NCBI GenBank assembly: GCA_014381725.1
Contig: JACNLC010000050.1
Span: 1 to 64,000 of the forward strand
DNA from: Fidelibacterota bacterium
GTDB lineage: Bacteria > Fidelibacterota > Marinisomatia > SCGC-AAA003-L08 > JACNLC01
Direction of reading: 5' to 3'
DNA length: 64,000 nt
Part shown: positions 44,901-53,322 of the stretch, in pieces
How positions within the stretch are numbered: the first letter of the stretch is position 1
Layout: every line of letters starts with the position of its first letter
Program-made: the position numbers and the translations under genes
Notes under the pieces: model-generated
Told to the model about the DNA's origin: nothing
What the model saw: the letters and a program-made list of their open reading frames with translations, nothing else
The model's database searches: none

Positions 44901-46996
44901 AAGAAGTTTTCGTTCATGAAGCACCAGTGCAAATTACTTTCATTTTTGGCGAAGAGCCACAATTTGGTTTATTAACAGGCAATGTGCGATCTGTCTGCGA
45001 TTTGCCAGAATGGTGGGACTGTCCACCTATTTCTGGAGCATTGGTTTATGTGCATAATGCAATGTTTGAAACGGAAATCCATACAAATGATGAAGGTTAT
45101 TTCGAGGTAATGCTACCTCCTGCTGGTGGTTATAGTAGTTACCAGTTACATGTTATGGCAGAAGGATTTGAGGATTATCATTATTCAGATTTGATAGAAA
45201 TCTATCCTAATCAAGAAACTCATGTGGATATCAATATGTCGCCACTTTATGAAAATAATGGTTCTATCTCTGGTTTCGTTTACCAAGAAGAAACGGATTC
45301 TCCAATTCCTGGAATAGAAGTCAATTTATTTGGTGAAGATAATTGGTGTGGATACAATACTACAACAGATGACAACGGATATTATTTTATTGAAGATATA
45401 TGTTCAGGCCAATATACAATTGAAGTTTTTGCTGATGGCTATGAACACTACGAACACGAACATATAATGATTTATCCAGGCGAGGAAACGAATTTTGATG
45501 TTTTCTTAACTCCAATATCAGATTATCCAGACTGGGTAGTTGATGTTCATGCTTATGAGTTTAACATGGCATTGGCTGGATTGCTTTATTTTGACGGTGA
45601 AGAATCATTCGATGAAAATGATTTACTAGGTGCGTTTGTAGGAGAGGAATGTCGCGGAGTTGCTCAACCAACATACTTCCCATTAACAGAACGATACACT
45701 GTTAACATGATGATTTACAGTAATCTGACAGAAGGGGAATTAGTTTCATTTAAAGCATTTGATAATTCAGAAAGTATTGTTTATGAGAATGTAATCGAAG
45801 CGTTGGAATTCCAAGCAGATGGTATTATTGGAAATGACCTTGAGCCATTTGAAATTCATGCTGTTTCAACGATTACGATGAGTATGGAATATTCTGAAGG
45901 TTGGAATTGGTTTTCTTTAAATCTGATTAATGAAGATATGTCGCTTAACACGGTTTTGGAATCGCTTGGTAGTAACGCAAGTTTTATCAAGAATCAAGAT
46001 GGTTATGCAAATTATTATGATGATTATGGTTGGTATGGACTGGAAACATTTGATTCGATGAGTATGTATATGATTTTGGTTAATGCTTCAACTGGATTTG
46101 CGTTTGACGGGTATCCTATTAATCTTGAGGAAAATTACATTCCTTTGTCCGAAGGATGGAATTGGATAAGTTATTTTCCACAACATTCTTTAAGCTTAGA
46201 CGATGCTCTTAATAGCATTGAGCCAAATGGTGTTTTTATTAAAAATCAGTTTGCTTATGCAAATTACTACGCATATTATGGTTGGTACGGATTAGAGGTG
46301 ATGGAGCCGGGCGGAGGGTATATGTTGCTTGTGGGAGAAGTTTCTGAGCTCATTTATCCGACCCCTTTTATTAGGTTATCAAAAACAGATAAGCACAATA
46401 ACTACAATTGGACTGTTAACCCACATCAATACGAGTACAACATGGCCTTGACTTGTATAGTAGAAAATGGTGATGATTTTGTTGTTGCGGCTTTTGTGGG
46501 AGACGAAATTCGTGGTGTAGCTAAACCTACCTATTTCCCTCCGGAAAACAGAAATACAGTTAATTTAACGATCTATGGAAGTGCTATCGGTGAAGATATA
46601 TCATTCAAAATATTTGATGAAAACACTAACGAAGTTTTTAATGTGCTCGAATCAATTGAATTTGAAATTAACGGAATAATCGGAGATGATTTTGAACCGA
46701 AACTATTAAGAATAAAACATGAAATCCCAACGGATTTTGTTCTAAATCAAAATTATCCTAATCCATTTAATCCTGTTACGACGATCAGTTATCAACTACC
46801 AACTGATGTAAATCTATCTGTTTCTGTCTTTGATGTTCAAGGCAGAATAGTTGATAATCTTGTGGAAATGTCAATGCAAAAGGCTGGCTATCATTCTGTT
46901 GTCTGGAATGCAGAAGGCTTTGCGAGTGGACTTTATATTGTTACGATTGAATCAGATAAATATTTTACTACACAAAAAGTACTATTGATGAAATAA
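41954..46996 (+). CDS. Giant surface protein, tandem CarboxypepD_reg-like domains
   Basis: 1680 aa with signal peptide (about 1-26, SFAST). About ten carboxypeptidase-regulatory/CNA-B-like modules follow, each marked by a T(D/N)E(N/T)GYYE-type turn, with one fibronectin-like domain between modules 5 and 6 (about 630-735). Then come a duplicated ~110-aa module (about 1193-1300 and 1480-1590: NMAL ... AFVG(E/D)E.RGVA.PTYFP) and between them a duplicated ~70-aa module (EGWNW.S ... IKNQ ... YANYY ... YGWYGLE). The C-terminal sorting domain (about 1595-1680) has NYPNPFNPVT and ends KVLLMK. Likely a long surface stalk or adhesin. AAAAGGAGAATGTT precedes ATG; a strong terminator follows. Confidence 0.85.
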   Translation: MLFIKSSLNRLVTIVSIIFMMSFASTQDWIELSIDVNPDNPTINDEVTITISGLTPSNLVEANSTFAIDGNHIFILTNVYIGNYDIVEEFEVSNEIGNLSLGEFQIMVTADYYQYDPNGNAEPIFTITGEEHFQVIDPEPLTGVFGNVWATNDWGIEMPVPGATIEALLENSETDPVFFTTTNENGYYELQLEPGFYTVTCSKEGLIPQSEGIEIGNAPAQLDFMLEHSYNTHWISGTVFGLGENDPDNPNEPFPLPGALVELLGLLNGEWAYIWETETNEIGYYEVPIMEFPAIYDGLALRSSTEGYYPQLQEIIHDDTEFPVIMDFYLEPISDFEAYLLGHVYSASDDASNMFPIGEAHVEIFDNNSSDLYADTFTDETGYYEFGEIASSATWIRVSAIGYVTQEMEIPQIDCNTGRCWPITMDFYLEQNEETIVFLHGLVGTYSENGEMIPIEGAYIAVPEEAGNYFHTTTDTDGFYEMEFPWMWNGPITIICEADGYYTQSVTVFPEDNSLEIEQNFILEPYQEPGEGVLAGFVTAQISPMGPEFPVVGAIMGATPTWGPEPWLETSTDENGYYEIELWANQAPWHVFCTTEYGSQEEFAVIQPNEVTELNFHFNAWEQEFPPPFDLTATLMDDEAAVYLHWQYEYDFPGSELMHFNVYANLGEDSDIPWLFIGTAEETNFVHYLMTPGENITGEICYKVTAVELDTNLETEPSNIACVTLDPPENSVLYGHVTGGSCWECDDWHDLAGATITVFAENSDIVFGVATDEEGNYELELPAGYYVVTAEHPEFPSQTHTIHIEPNTENELNFILLLENGFSQLFGNVIWQTPNGNQPIADAHIIAYPDSVNSGFEAFSNENGHYAMEVTANTHYFVVCSFSTAEMEWSQTQEIFVGYEPSELNFIFGEEPPMEASIFGFVGIAAPNGDVEPVSGAQIIATCSESGEIYEATTDENGHYEMLVFPNSLYVVSCQLEGVTQSQEVFVHEAPVQITFIFGEEPQFGLLTGNVRSVCDLPEWWDCPPISGALVYVHNAMFETEIHTNDEGYFEVMLPPAGGYSSYQLHVMAEGFEDYHYSDLIEIYPNQETHVDINMSPLYENNGSISGFVYQEETDSPIPGIEVNLFGEDNWCGYNTTTDDNGYYFIEDICSGQYTIEVFADGYEHYEHEHIMIYPGEETNFDVFLTPISDYPDWVVDVHAYEFNMALAGLLYFDGEESFDENDLLGAFVGEECRGVAQPTYFPLTERYTVNMMIYSNLTEGELVSFKAFDNSESIVYENVIEALEFQADGIIGNDLEPFEIHAVSTITMSMEYSEGWNWFSLNLINEDMSLNTVLESLGSNASFIKNQDGYANYYDDYGWYGLETFDSMSMYMILVNASTGFAFDGYPINLEENYIPLSEGWNWISYFPQHSLSLDDALNSIEPNGVFIKNQFAYANYYAYYGWYGLEVMEPGGGYMLLVGEVSELIYPTPFIRLSKTDKHNNYNWTVNPHQYEYNMALTCIVENGDDFVVAAFVGDEIRGVAKPTYFPPENRNTVNLTIYGSAIGEDISFKIFDENTNEVFNVLESIEFEINGIIGDDFEPKLLRIKHEIPTDFVLNQNYPNPFNPVTTISYQLPTDVNLSVSVFDVQGRIVDNLVEMSMQKAGYHSVVWNAEGFASGLYIVTIESDKYFTTQKVLLMK

Positions 46997-47014
46997 CCAA
47001 AATAATTCTGTTTC

Positions 47015-47044
47015 AAAGGGGGCAATTTATTGCCCCCTTTTTTT
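47015..47044 (+). terminator. Strong Rho-independent terminator
   Basis: Perfect 11-bp stem aaagggggcaa / ttgcccccttt with loop ttta, followed by a T-run, starting 18 nt after the stop codon of the 1680-aa gene. Confidence 0.93.
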
Positions 47045-47255
47045 GATTCAGTAATCCATTAAGTAATACCTGTAATACGCCTAATAGACCCCTAACCATA
47101 TATATAACAATAAGTTAGTAGTTGTATCTAAATTTATAATTATTTCGTAATATTTCCACAATTTGTTACAGAGTAATTGCATTCGTAAGTCTTTCATTGT
47201 AGTTTTAGGCAGTTCCAAAATCAGTTCCTTATATACACTCCTTCAAGGGAACGCC

Positions 47256-47298
47256 AATCGGGGTCTGCAGCGCCGTCCCATGTAGACCCCGATTTTCT
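47256..47298 (+). terminator. G+C-rich hairpin, orphan terminator or small-RNA end
   Basis: Perfect 11-bp stem aatcggggtct (47256-47266) / agaccccgatt (47284-47294), 17-nt loop, then ttttc. No gene lies between the previous terminator and this hairpin, so it either ends an unrecognised small transcript from 47045-47255 or acts in the leader of the 47346 gene. No known RNA family was recognised. The rest of 47045-47345 shows nothing else. Confidence 0.45.
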
Positions 47299-47345
47299 AT
47301 AAAACTTTCTTCTGAATATTTGTACTATTTACACTAAATTAAAAT

Positions 47346-47819
47346 ATGTTCAAATTACATCAAAATGTGTTAATCAAGGCAAATAATGAGGTCGTTTGGT
47401 CTTTTATGGAAGACTTTTCTCGTAGTCTATCATACAATCGTTTTCATCGACAAATTGAATCAACACCTGGGATGGCAAAGAGAGTAAATGATATATTTTA
47501 TATTCAACACCGTTTTCTGTTCCGTACCCATCCGATGAAAATAGCTATAAATGATTGGAATCCAAATGAATCATTTACGCTAGATGAAAAAACAGAAAAA
47601 GAAAAACCAGGTCTTAATCACCGTACAACTTTTTCTCTTTATCCAGAGGATAATTTTACCACTTTGCAATATTCACTTGAGTGTAATACAGAAAACTATC
47701 TAATCGATATTTTTTGCAAACCGATATTTAAAGCAGCAATGATTGAAGAACTATTAAAAATAAAAAACGCCATAGAATCATCTGTTACTACCCATTCTCA
47801 GAGCTTTGAACCGATATAA
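47346..47819 (+). CDS. SRPBCC (START/Bet v1-like) protein
   Basis: 157 aa, cytosolic. The pattern fits the SRPBCC/polyketide-cyclase fold: an opening strand (HQNVLIKANNEVVWSFMEDFSRS) with the typical helix after it, a middle of paired strands, and a C-terminal amphipathic helix (KAAMIEELLKIKNAIESS). Members bind hydrophobic ligands; the ligand here is unknown. No obvious ribosome-binding site precedes ATG. It stands between the orphan hairpin and the EEP gene with a 47-bp gap, so the two could be co-transcribed. Confidence 0.75.
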   Translation: MFKLHQNVLIKANNEVVWSFMEDFSRSLSYNRFHRQIESTPGMAKRVNDIFYIQHRFLFRTHPMKIAINDWNPNESFTLDEKTEKEKPGLNHRTTFSLYPEDNFTTLQYSLECNTENYLIDIFCKPIFKAAMIEELLKIKNAIESSVTTHSQSFEPI

Positions 47820-47872
47820 CAAGCTCTTTTATTCTACTTGCTAACTGATCACAAAAGAAGATAATTTTGAAC

Positions 47873-48802
47873 ATGGTTTATAGAATGATATTTGTAATTT
47901 CGATTTGTTTTTTTCTAACTTGCGCTGAGAATAATCCAAATGGTTTTAATTACATTAATGAAGAGTTATCAGAAATCACACCTTTCGGTTCTGATTCAAC
48001 TCTGGATATCATAACTTGGAATATAGAAAATTTTCCAAAGCAATACGGCACAACTACAGATTACCTTTCAAAAATTATTTACGAACTTCATGTTGATATT
48101 TTGGCTCTACAAGAGATTGAAAGTAGTTCTTATTTTGATCAACTGATTGATGATATAAATGATACAGACTCTTTAAAAACTTGGTATGGTTTTAGGGCAA
48201 ACTCAGCTGGCTGGAATCTTAATCTGGCATTCATTTACACTTCAGAAATTGACATTGAAGATATTTCTGAAATACACTCATTAGACAATGATTATCTGCT
48301 TCGAACCCCTTTGATGTTGACTTTTAGTTGGAACGGAAATGATATTTGTATCATCAACAACCATTTCAAATGTTGCGGCAATGGAACAATAGACAATTAT
48401 AGTGATGATGAAGAATTTATACGCCAACAAGCAAGTATTTCTCTAAAATCATATATTGACACATATTTACAAAACGAAAATGTAATTGTTCTTGGAGATT
48501 TTAATGACGAAATACAAGATGCAGAAGAACAAAATGTGTTTTGGAGTTTTATTGATGATTCAGATAACTTCGTATTTATAGATATGGAAATAGCTGCAAA
48601 CATACAATCTGATTGGTCTTATCCTACTTGGCCAAGTCACATTGACCACATTTTAATAACTAACGAACTTTTTAACGAGTTCGAAAATTCTTCATCCGAT
48701 GTTCAAACAATATTGGTTGATAAGTTTTTTAATAATTGGTCGGAATATGATAGCTATATTTCTGATCATCGCCCGGTTGGACTAAAATTAAAATTTGACT
48801 AA
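47873..48802 (+). CDS. Endonuclease/exonuclease/phosphatase family protein
   Basis: About 309 aa. The N-terminus is a short lipoprotein or signal segment (MIFVISICFFLTCAEN, lipobox-like Cys), so the enzyme is probably extracytoplasmic. All EEP-fold motifs are visible: TWNIENF, LQEIE, NNHFK, LGDFND, HIDHILI and SDHRPV, which carry the catalytic Asn, Glu, Asp and His residues and the metal site. It could be a secreted DNase, a phosphodiesterase or a lipid phosphatase. Start is uncertain: TTG 47867, ATG 47873 or ATG 47885. Confidence 0.87.
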   Translation: MVYRMIFVISICFFLTCAENNPNGFNYINEELSEITPFGSDSTLDIITWNIENFPKQYGTTTDYLSKIIYELHVDILALQEIESSSYFDQLIDDINDTDSLKTWYGFRANSAGWNLNLAFIYTSEIDIEDISEIHSLDNDYLLRTPLMLTFSWNGNDICIINNHFKCCGNGTIDNYSDDEEFIRQQASISLKSYIDTYLQNENVIVLGDFNDEIQDAEEQNVFWSFIDDSDNFVFIDMEIAANIQSDWSYPTWPSHIDHILITNELFNEFENSSSDVQTILVDKFFNNWSEYDSYISDHRPVGLKLKFD

Positions 48803-48804
48803 TT

Positions 48805-49230
48805 CTAAATCTGTTCTATAATCGAGTTATAAAATTCGATATCTTTTGGGTGTGTGAGTAATTTCGTAACTTCATTCTTTACTACCCATCTTGCTTCGGG
48901 ATTTTCCTTGTCTTTTGGTTGTAATTTTGTTTGCGATGTTTTGAACAAGAATATATATATTGTCTTAAATTCAGATAAATCATTATTTCCGTCTAATCCA
49001 ATTCTATACCTTTTATATGAACCCAACTCTTCTATTAATTCAAGCTTATCTACACCGGATTCCTCATAAATTTCTCGTCGTGCTGCTTGGATTTTATTTT
49101 CACCAGCATCAATATGCCCTTTCGGCAAGGACCATGAAGTCCCGTGCTGGCTAACTACCAAAACTTCTCCGTTTGGATTTAACACTACTCCACCGGCACT
49201 ATGAGTATTGTTGATGTTGGAACTATTCAT
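48805..49230 (-). CDS. Nudix hydrolase
   Basis: 141 aa from ATG 49230; the TTG 12 nt upstream is less likely. It contains a full Nudix box, GHIDAGENKIQAARREIYEE (G-x5-E-x7-REIYEESG), binding the divalent metal. The N-terminal strand (HSAGGVVLNPNGEVLVVS) is of the bis(5'-nucleosyl)-tetraphosphatase/MutT-like kind. It hydrolyses a nucleoside diphosphate linked to another group; the substrate cannot be told. The gene overlaps coaBC by 8 nt and is translated after it. Confidence 0.9.
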   Translation of the reverse strand: MNSSNINNTHSAGGVVLNPNGEVLVVSQHGTSWSLPKGHIDAGENKIQAARREIYEESGVDKLELIEELGSYKRYRIGLDGNNDLSEFKTIYIFLFKTSQTKLQPKDKENPEARWVVKNEVTKLLTHPKDIEFYNSIIEQI

Positions 49231-50425
49231 TATTGAGCACAAATTCTATAATCTGTTTTGCGATTCTATCTTTGCGATTTTTTGCTAAATCTATTTTCTT
49301 ACCACTTTTTGAAAAAACTGTTACACGATTGGTTGAGGATTCAAATCCTGCACCTTGTTCATTTGCATAATTTAATACAATATAATCGGCACCCTTTTCT
49401 TTCATTTTCCGTAGAGCGTATTCTTCGCCATTCTCTGTTTCTAACGCAAATGCAATTGTCTTTCCTTGAATATTTCCATTGATTGACTTCAAAATATCTG
49501 GTGCAGGAATAAATATTAGGTTTAATTCCTCTTTACTTCTTTTAATTTTCTGTTGTTCAATATTCTCAAGTTGATAGTCTGAAACAGCCGCAACCATAAA
49601 TAGAAAATCAATTGAATTTTGGTCGGCAACTAAACAATTTTGAACAGCTAAAAGCATATCATCGGCGGTTTCAACTTTTATCATTTCGATTTCCGGAACG
49701 GGAGGTAAACTTACAGGACCGGATATAAGTGTTACATTAGCTCCAAAATTTCTCGCAACTTCTGCAATTGCATATCCCATTTTCCCACTTGAGCGATTTG
49801 ATACAAATCTAACAGGGTCAATCGCCTCACGAGTTGGGCCGGCAGTTACTAAAACTTTTTTTCCTTTAAGTGGTAGTGAAATTTCAAATAGTTCTCTAAT
49901 TCCGTTCATAATATCCGAAATTTCTGGTAATCTGCCTTCTCCTTCGTGCAGACTTGCCAAAGCACCAACTTCTGGATTTAGCACTAATTTACCTCTATTT
50001 CGCAACTTATCTACAGCTTCAATTGTTGCAGGATTTTGCCACATCCTATAGTTCATAGCTGGAGCAAATAATGTGGGTTGTTCACACACAGATAGCGTAG
50101 TGGAAACCAAATCGTCAGCAATTCCACTTGCTACTTTCCCTAGAATATTTGCAGTTGCAGGAATAACCAGAATCGCATCCATATTGAGTGCGTGTTCAAT
50201 ATGTTCTAATCCTGCTTTGGGAGTGTCGGGAAACATATCCGTTAAAACCTCATTATTGGTTAGTGCGGAAAATGTAGCTTTGCCGATAAATTTTTGCGCA
50301 GATTCGGTCATCATAACCTGAACCTCGCACTTTTCCTTTCGCAAAATGCGAATAATTTCACACGCTTTGTAAGACGCAATAGAGCCAGTAACAATTATCA
50401 GAAATTTCTTATTTTGCAAACTCAT
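49223..50425 (-). CDS. coaBC: Phosphopantothenoylcysteine decarboxylase/synthase
   Basis: 400 aa bifunctional flavoprotein. The N-terminal CoaC part (about 1-185) has VTGSIASYKA, PATANILGKVASGIADDL and PAMNYRMW. The C-terminal CoaB part (about 186-400) has VTAGPTREAIDPVRFVSN with RSSGKMGYAI, the CTP-dependent ligase signature, and AVSDY. Together they turn 4'-phosphopantothenate into 4'-phosphopantetheine for coenzyme A. AGAGGGATAAT precedes ATG. A glutaredoxin gene lies 24 nt upstream. Confidence 0.94.
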   Translation of the reverse strand: MSLQNKKFLIIVTGSIASYKACEIIRILRKEKCEVQVMMTESAQKFIGKATFSALTNNEVLTDMFPDTPKAGLEHIEHALNMDAILVIPATANILGKVASGIADDLVSTTLSVCEQPTLFAPAMNYRMWQNPATIEAVDKLRNRGKLVLNPEVGALASLHEGEGRLPEISDIMNGIRELFEISLPLKGKKVLVTAGPTREAIDPVRFVSNRSSGKMGYAIAEVARNFGANVTLISGPVSLPPVPEIEMIKVETADDMLLAVQNCLVADQNSIDFLFMVAAVSDYQLENIEQQKIKRSKEELNLIFIPAPDILKSINGNIQGKTIAFALETENGEEYALRKMKEKGADYIVLNYANEQGAGFESSTNRVTVFSKSGKKIDLAKNRKDRIAKQIIEFVLNNE

Positions 50426-50448
50426 TATTATCCCTCTTTTGTAAATGA

Positions 50449-50697
50449 TTATTCTTTTAACATCTCTTGTAATCTCCCAGAATGATGCAATGCCATTAGG
50501 TCAGTGTATCCGCCAATTGGTTTATCATTAATAACTATTTGTGGAACAGAAGAACCACCAGTGATTTCAGCCAATTCCTGCCTACTCATTTCCTCTTGTT
50601 CGATATTAACTTCCTCAAAGTCTAAATTGTGTTCTGCAAAATATTGCTTAGCATTTACACAATACGGGCACCAATCAGTAGAATATATTTTAATCAT
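50449..50697 (-). CDS. grxC: Glutaredoxin
   Basis: 82 aa from ATG 50697, selected because GGAGG precedes it by 6 nt. The longer frame to 50748 has an unrelated extension. Glutaredoxin 3-like: active site TDWCPYC (Cys10, Cys13), SVPQIVI with the cis-Pro, and GGYTDL for glutathione binding. It reduces disulfides or mixed glutathione disulfides. It lies 24 nt before coaBC on the same strand. Confidence 0.9.
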   Translation of the reverse strand: MIKIYSTDWCPYCVNAKQYFAEHNLDFEEVNIEQEEMSRQELAEITGGSSVPQIVINDKPIGGYTDLMALHHSGRLQEMLKE

Positions 50698-50777
50698 CAA
50701 ATCCTCCATTTTTAAGTTTATCAAGGGAGCATACTCGCCTTGTCTCAATTACTCCATTTCACTACTACTGCATCACT

Positions 50778-51953
50778 CTACTTTATTACCATTTTATCGT
50801 CGATAATTTGTAGAAGCAGCGAGGCTCCAATTAACATCGCATCTTCTTCAAAATTGAAGTGCGAACTGTGGTGCTGAATATCCTCTGGTTTCAAGTGTTT
50901 TGGGGTTGAGCCGATAAATCCATAACTTGCCGGAATTTTCTGCGCATAATAACTGAAATCTTCGCCACCCATAGACAAAAACGGTTTCCCTACATTTTCT
51001 CCGACAATCTTTTCAGACGCAGATCTCATTGTTTCAGTTGGTTCGGGATGATTAATGGTTGGCGGATAGCCGTCCTTATATTCAAATAGAATTTCCGCCC
51101 CAAAAGCTTTGGCAGTTCCGTCAATAATTTCTTTCATACGCTGTTTTATCATAATGCGGTTTTCTTCAGTATACGCACGAGCAGTTCCTTCTAAATGCAC
51201 AGAATCAGAAATCACATTGAAATTGCTACCACCTTCAATTTTGCCAACCGTAATAACGGTATTTTCAAGAGGATCTGTATTTCTGCTAACAATGGTCTGC
51301 AGTGCAGTAATCAAATGTGATGTTACAACAATGGCATCCACAGTTCCTTGTGGGGTTGCACCGTGTCCGCCAATGCCCTTAATATCAATTTTGAAACCAT
51401 CAGCTGCCGCCATAACAGGACCTGACTTAATGCCGATTGTTCCAAATTTCTGATAGTTCCATAAATGAACGCCGTATATTTCATCCACTCCGTCAAGACA
51501 GCCGTCTTCTATCATAAACTTAGCACCACCTTCACCTTCTTCGGCAGGCTGGAAAATGAGTTTTACGGTTCCTCTAATGGATTTTGTTTTCAATACTTCA
51601 GCTACTCCAAGTAACATTGCAATGTGACCATCGTGACCGCAGGCGTGCATAACTCCATCGTTAACAGATTTATAATTTATATCTGAATTTTCTTGAATCG
51701 GTAGAGCATCCATATCCGCTCGCAAAGCTATTGTCTGTCCGGACTCTATGCCTTGTATTGTAGCAACTACCCCAGTTTTGCCAACTTTAGTTTGAATTTC
51801 TATTCCTAATTCTCTTAATCGTGTAGCAATTAGTTTAGCAGTTCGGAATTCTTGAAATCCCAACTCAGGATGTTTGTGAACATCTCGCCGTGTTGAAATA
51901 ATTGATTCTGCAATTTCCTGAATTTCTTTTCTAATGTTAATTTTGTTATTCAA
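50778..51953 (-). CDS. M20-family amidohydrolase
   Basis: 391 aa. Peptidase M20D (hippurate hydrolase / N-acyl-amino acid amidohydrolase) signatures: RRDVHKHPELGFQEF at the N-terminus, ALRADMDALPI, HACGHDGHIAM (metal site), FQPAEEGEGGAKFMIEDG, and GGEDFSYY near the C-terminus. The dimerisation domain occupies about 190-300. It would remove acyl groups from amino acids or related amides, cytosolic. The reading frame begins with TTG at 51953, with AGGGAG about 11 nt upstream; no ATG fits, so an unusual TTG start is likely. Confidence 0.9.
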   Translation of the reverse strand: MNNKINIRKEIQEIAESIISTRRDVHKHPELGFQEFRTAKLIATRLRELGIEIQTKVGKTGVVATIQGIESGQTIALRADMDALPIQENSDINYKSVNDGVMHACGHDGHIAMLLGVAEVLKTKSIRGTVKLIFQPAEEGEGGAKFMIEDGCLDGVDEIYGVHLWNYQKFGTIGIKSGPVMAAADGFKIDIKGIGGHGATPQGTVDAIVVTSHLITALQTIVSRNTDPLENTVITVGKIEGGSNFNVISDSVHLEGTARAYTEENRIMIKQRMKEIIDGTAKAFGAEILFEYKDGYPPTINHPEPTETMRSASEKIVGENVGKPFLSMGGEDFSYYAQKIPASYGFIGSTPKHLKPEDIQHHSSHFNFEEDAMLIGASLLLQIIDDKMVIK

Positions 51954-52088
51954 CTTTTGAAAAACTCCCTAAGTTTATGCTCAAAAGTTACGGTAACAAA
52001 ATAAAGGAATGAAACAATTCGTCCTATTTTCTTTTAACTTATCTTTGTAAATTCCCGAATAAATTTATTGATAGTTATAGATATTAAA

Positions 52089-52883
52089 ATGAAAATTCCA
52101 TTCACAAAAGCACACGGTACAGGAAATGATTTTATCATTTTTATCAAAAATGAATGCCCCGATATTATTTCAAACAGTAATTTCATTCAGAAAGCTTGTT
52201 CGCGAAGAACAGGTATAGGTGCAGACGCAGTTTTAATTTTATCCGACGAAAATAATTATGATTTCAAAATGGATTATTATAATTCAGACGGTTCTTGGGA
52301 GACATTCTGTGCAAACGGAGCAAGATGCGCCACTAAATTAATGTTTCAAAAAGGAATAATTAGAAAAATCACAGAATTTGTTTCAGGTGACGGACACCAT
52401 AAAGCTGAAATTTTAGAAAATGGACTAGTTAGATTAAAGATGATTCCGCCCTCATATCAATCTGAAATCTTGGATATTGATGGTTATTCAGGTCGGCATG
52501 TTGATTCAGGAGCCAGACATTTCGCAACTGAAGTAACAGGCTTTTCATTAGAAAAAGCCACGAAATTTGCACCGAAAATTCGATATTCACCTGAGTTTGC
52601 TCCAAAGGGGATTAATGTTAATTTTTACGAGAAATTAGACAAATCAACTATAAAAGTTATCACCTACGAAAAAGGAATTGAAAAAATAATGCTCTCTTGT
52701 GGTTCGGGTTCTGTTGCAGCATCCTATCATGCTTCACAAAATCATCAATTTAAGAGCCCAATAAAGGTAAAGGTTCGGGGGGGCGAGTTATTAGTAGAAT
52801 TTGATGAAAACTGGAAAAATGTTTGGCTAACAGGCCCGGCTACTATTTTGTTTTCTGCTACGATTGATATCGAAAATTTCTAA
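52089..52883 (+). CDS. dapF: Diaminopimelate epimerase
   Basis: 264 aa from ATG 52089 (MKIPFTKAHGTGNDFI); the TTG seven codons upstream is not needed. The two catalytic cysteines lie in FCANGARC and LSCGSGSVAA, each in the family's conserved Cys-X-Asn/Ser-Gly turn. It interconverts LL- and meso-diaminopimelate for lysine and peptidoglycan, which supports a cell with a normal wall. Single gene, convergent with the aroQ-like gene. Confidence 0.92.
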   Translation: MKIPFTKAHGTGNDFIIFIKNECPDIISNSNFIQKACSRRTGIGADAVLILSDENNYDFKMDYYNSDGSWETFCANGARCATKLMFQKGIIRKITEFVSGDGHHKAEILENGLVRLKMIPPSYQSEILDIDGYSGRHVDSGARHFATEVTGFSLEKATKFAPKIRYSPEFAPKGINVNFYEKLDKSTIKVITYEKGIEKIMLSCGSGSVAASYHASQNHQFKSPIKVKVRGGELLVEFDENWKNVWLTGPATILFSATIDIENF

Positions 52884-52909
52884 CTACGAAAGCTATCAAA
52901 AAGGTTTTC

Positions 52910-53320
52910 TTATTTGTTCAGATATGTGATTAACTTTTTTAGTCCTTCCAAATATCCATCAATAGCGTTTGAGTTTTGCACATCTGCAATTCCGGAATAA
53001 ACAGATGTTTTGTTCTTGTCCAGCGAAATAGTTATATACGGTAAATTGATTAATTTTAGCGTGTCCGCTATTACAAATCCACAATTATGCCACGCACACG
53101 GAGAAAATAAAAGTCCATCAGCTTTATTGCGGTTTCTGTGAAAAAAAGTTACTGCTTCACCCTCGTCGTGTGTTTGAAATATTTTGAGTTCAATATCTGT
53201 ATTCCGAGCTTGCTGTCGAAGTGTTCTGTTGACTTTATCCAATGTAATGCGAGAACCGTCTTTTGTTGAGCGCAATCCCAACAAATTCATATTTGGTCCG
53301 TGTAATATTAGAATCTTCAT
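52910..53320 (-). CDS. aroQ: Divergent type II 3-dehydroquinate dehydratase
   Basis: 136 aa, near the family length. The opening ILILHGPNMNLLGLR matches AroQ, as do the THDEGEAV and DGLLFSPCAWHNC turns. Differences are marked: the REPxxYG loop with the catalytic Tyr reads RSTKDGSR with no Tyr, the THTS motif reads HNCG, and the RE.FR segment with a substrate Arg is replaced by NKTSVYSG. It may be a divergent shikimate enzyme with a different catalytic residue, or a paralogue that lost activity. It starts 3 nt after a Nudix gene on the same strand. Confidence 0.7.
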   Translation of the reverse strand: MKILILHGPNMNLLGLRSTKDGSRITLDKVNRTLRQQARNTDIELKIFQTHDEGEAVTFFHRNRNKADGLLFSPCAWHNCGFVIADTLKLINLPYITISLDKNKTSVYSGIADVQNSNAIDGYLEGLKKLITYLNK

Positions 53321-53322
53321 AA

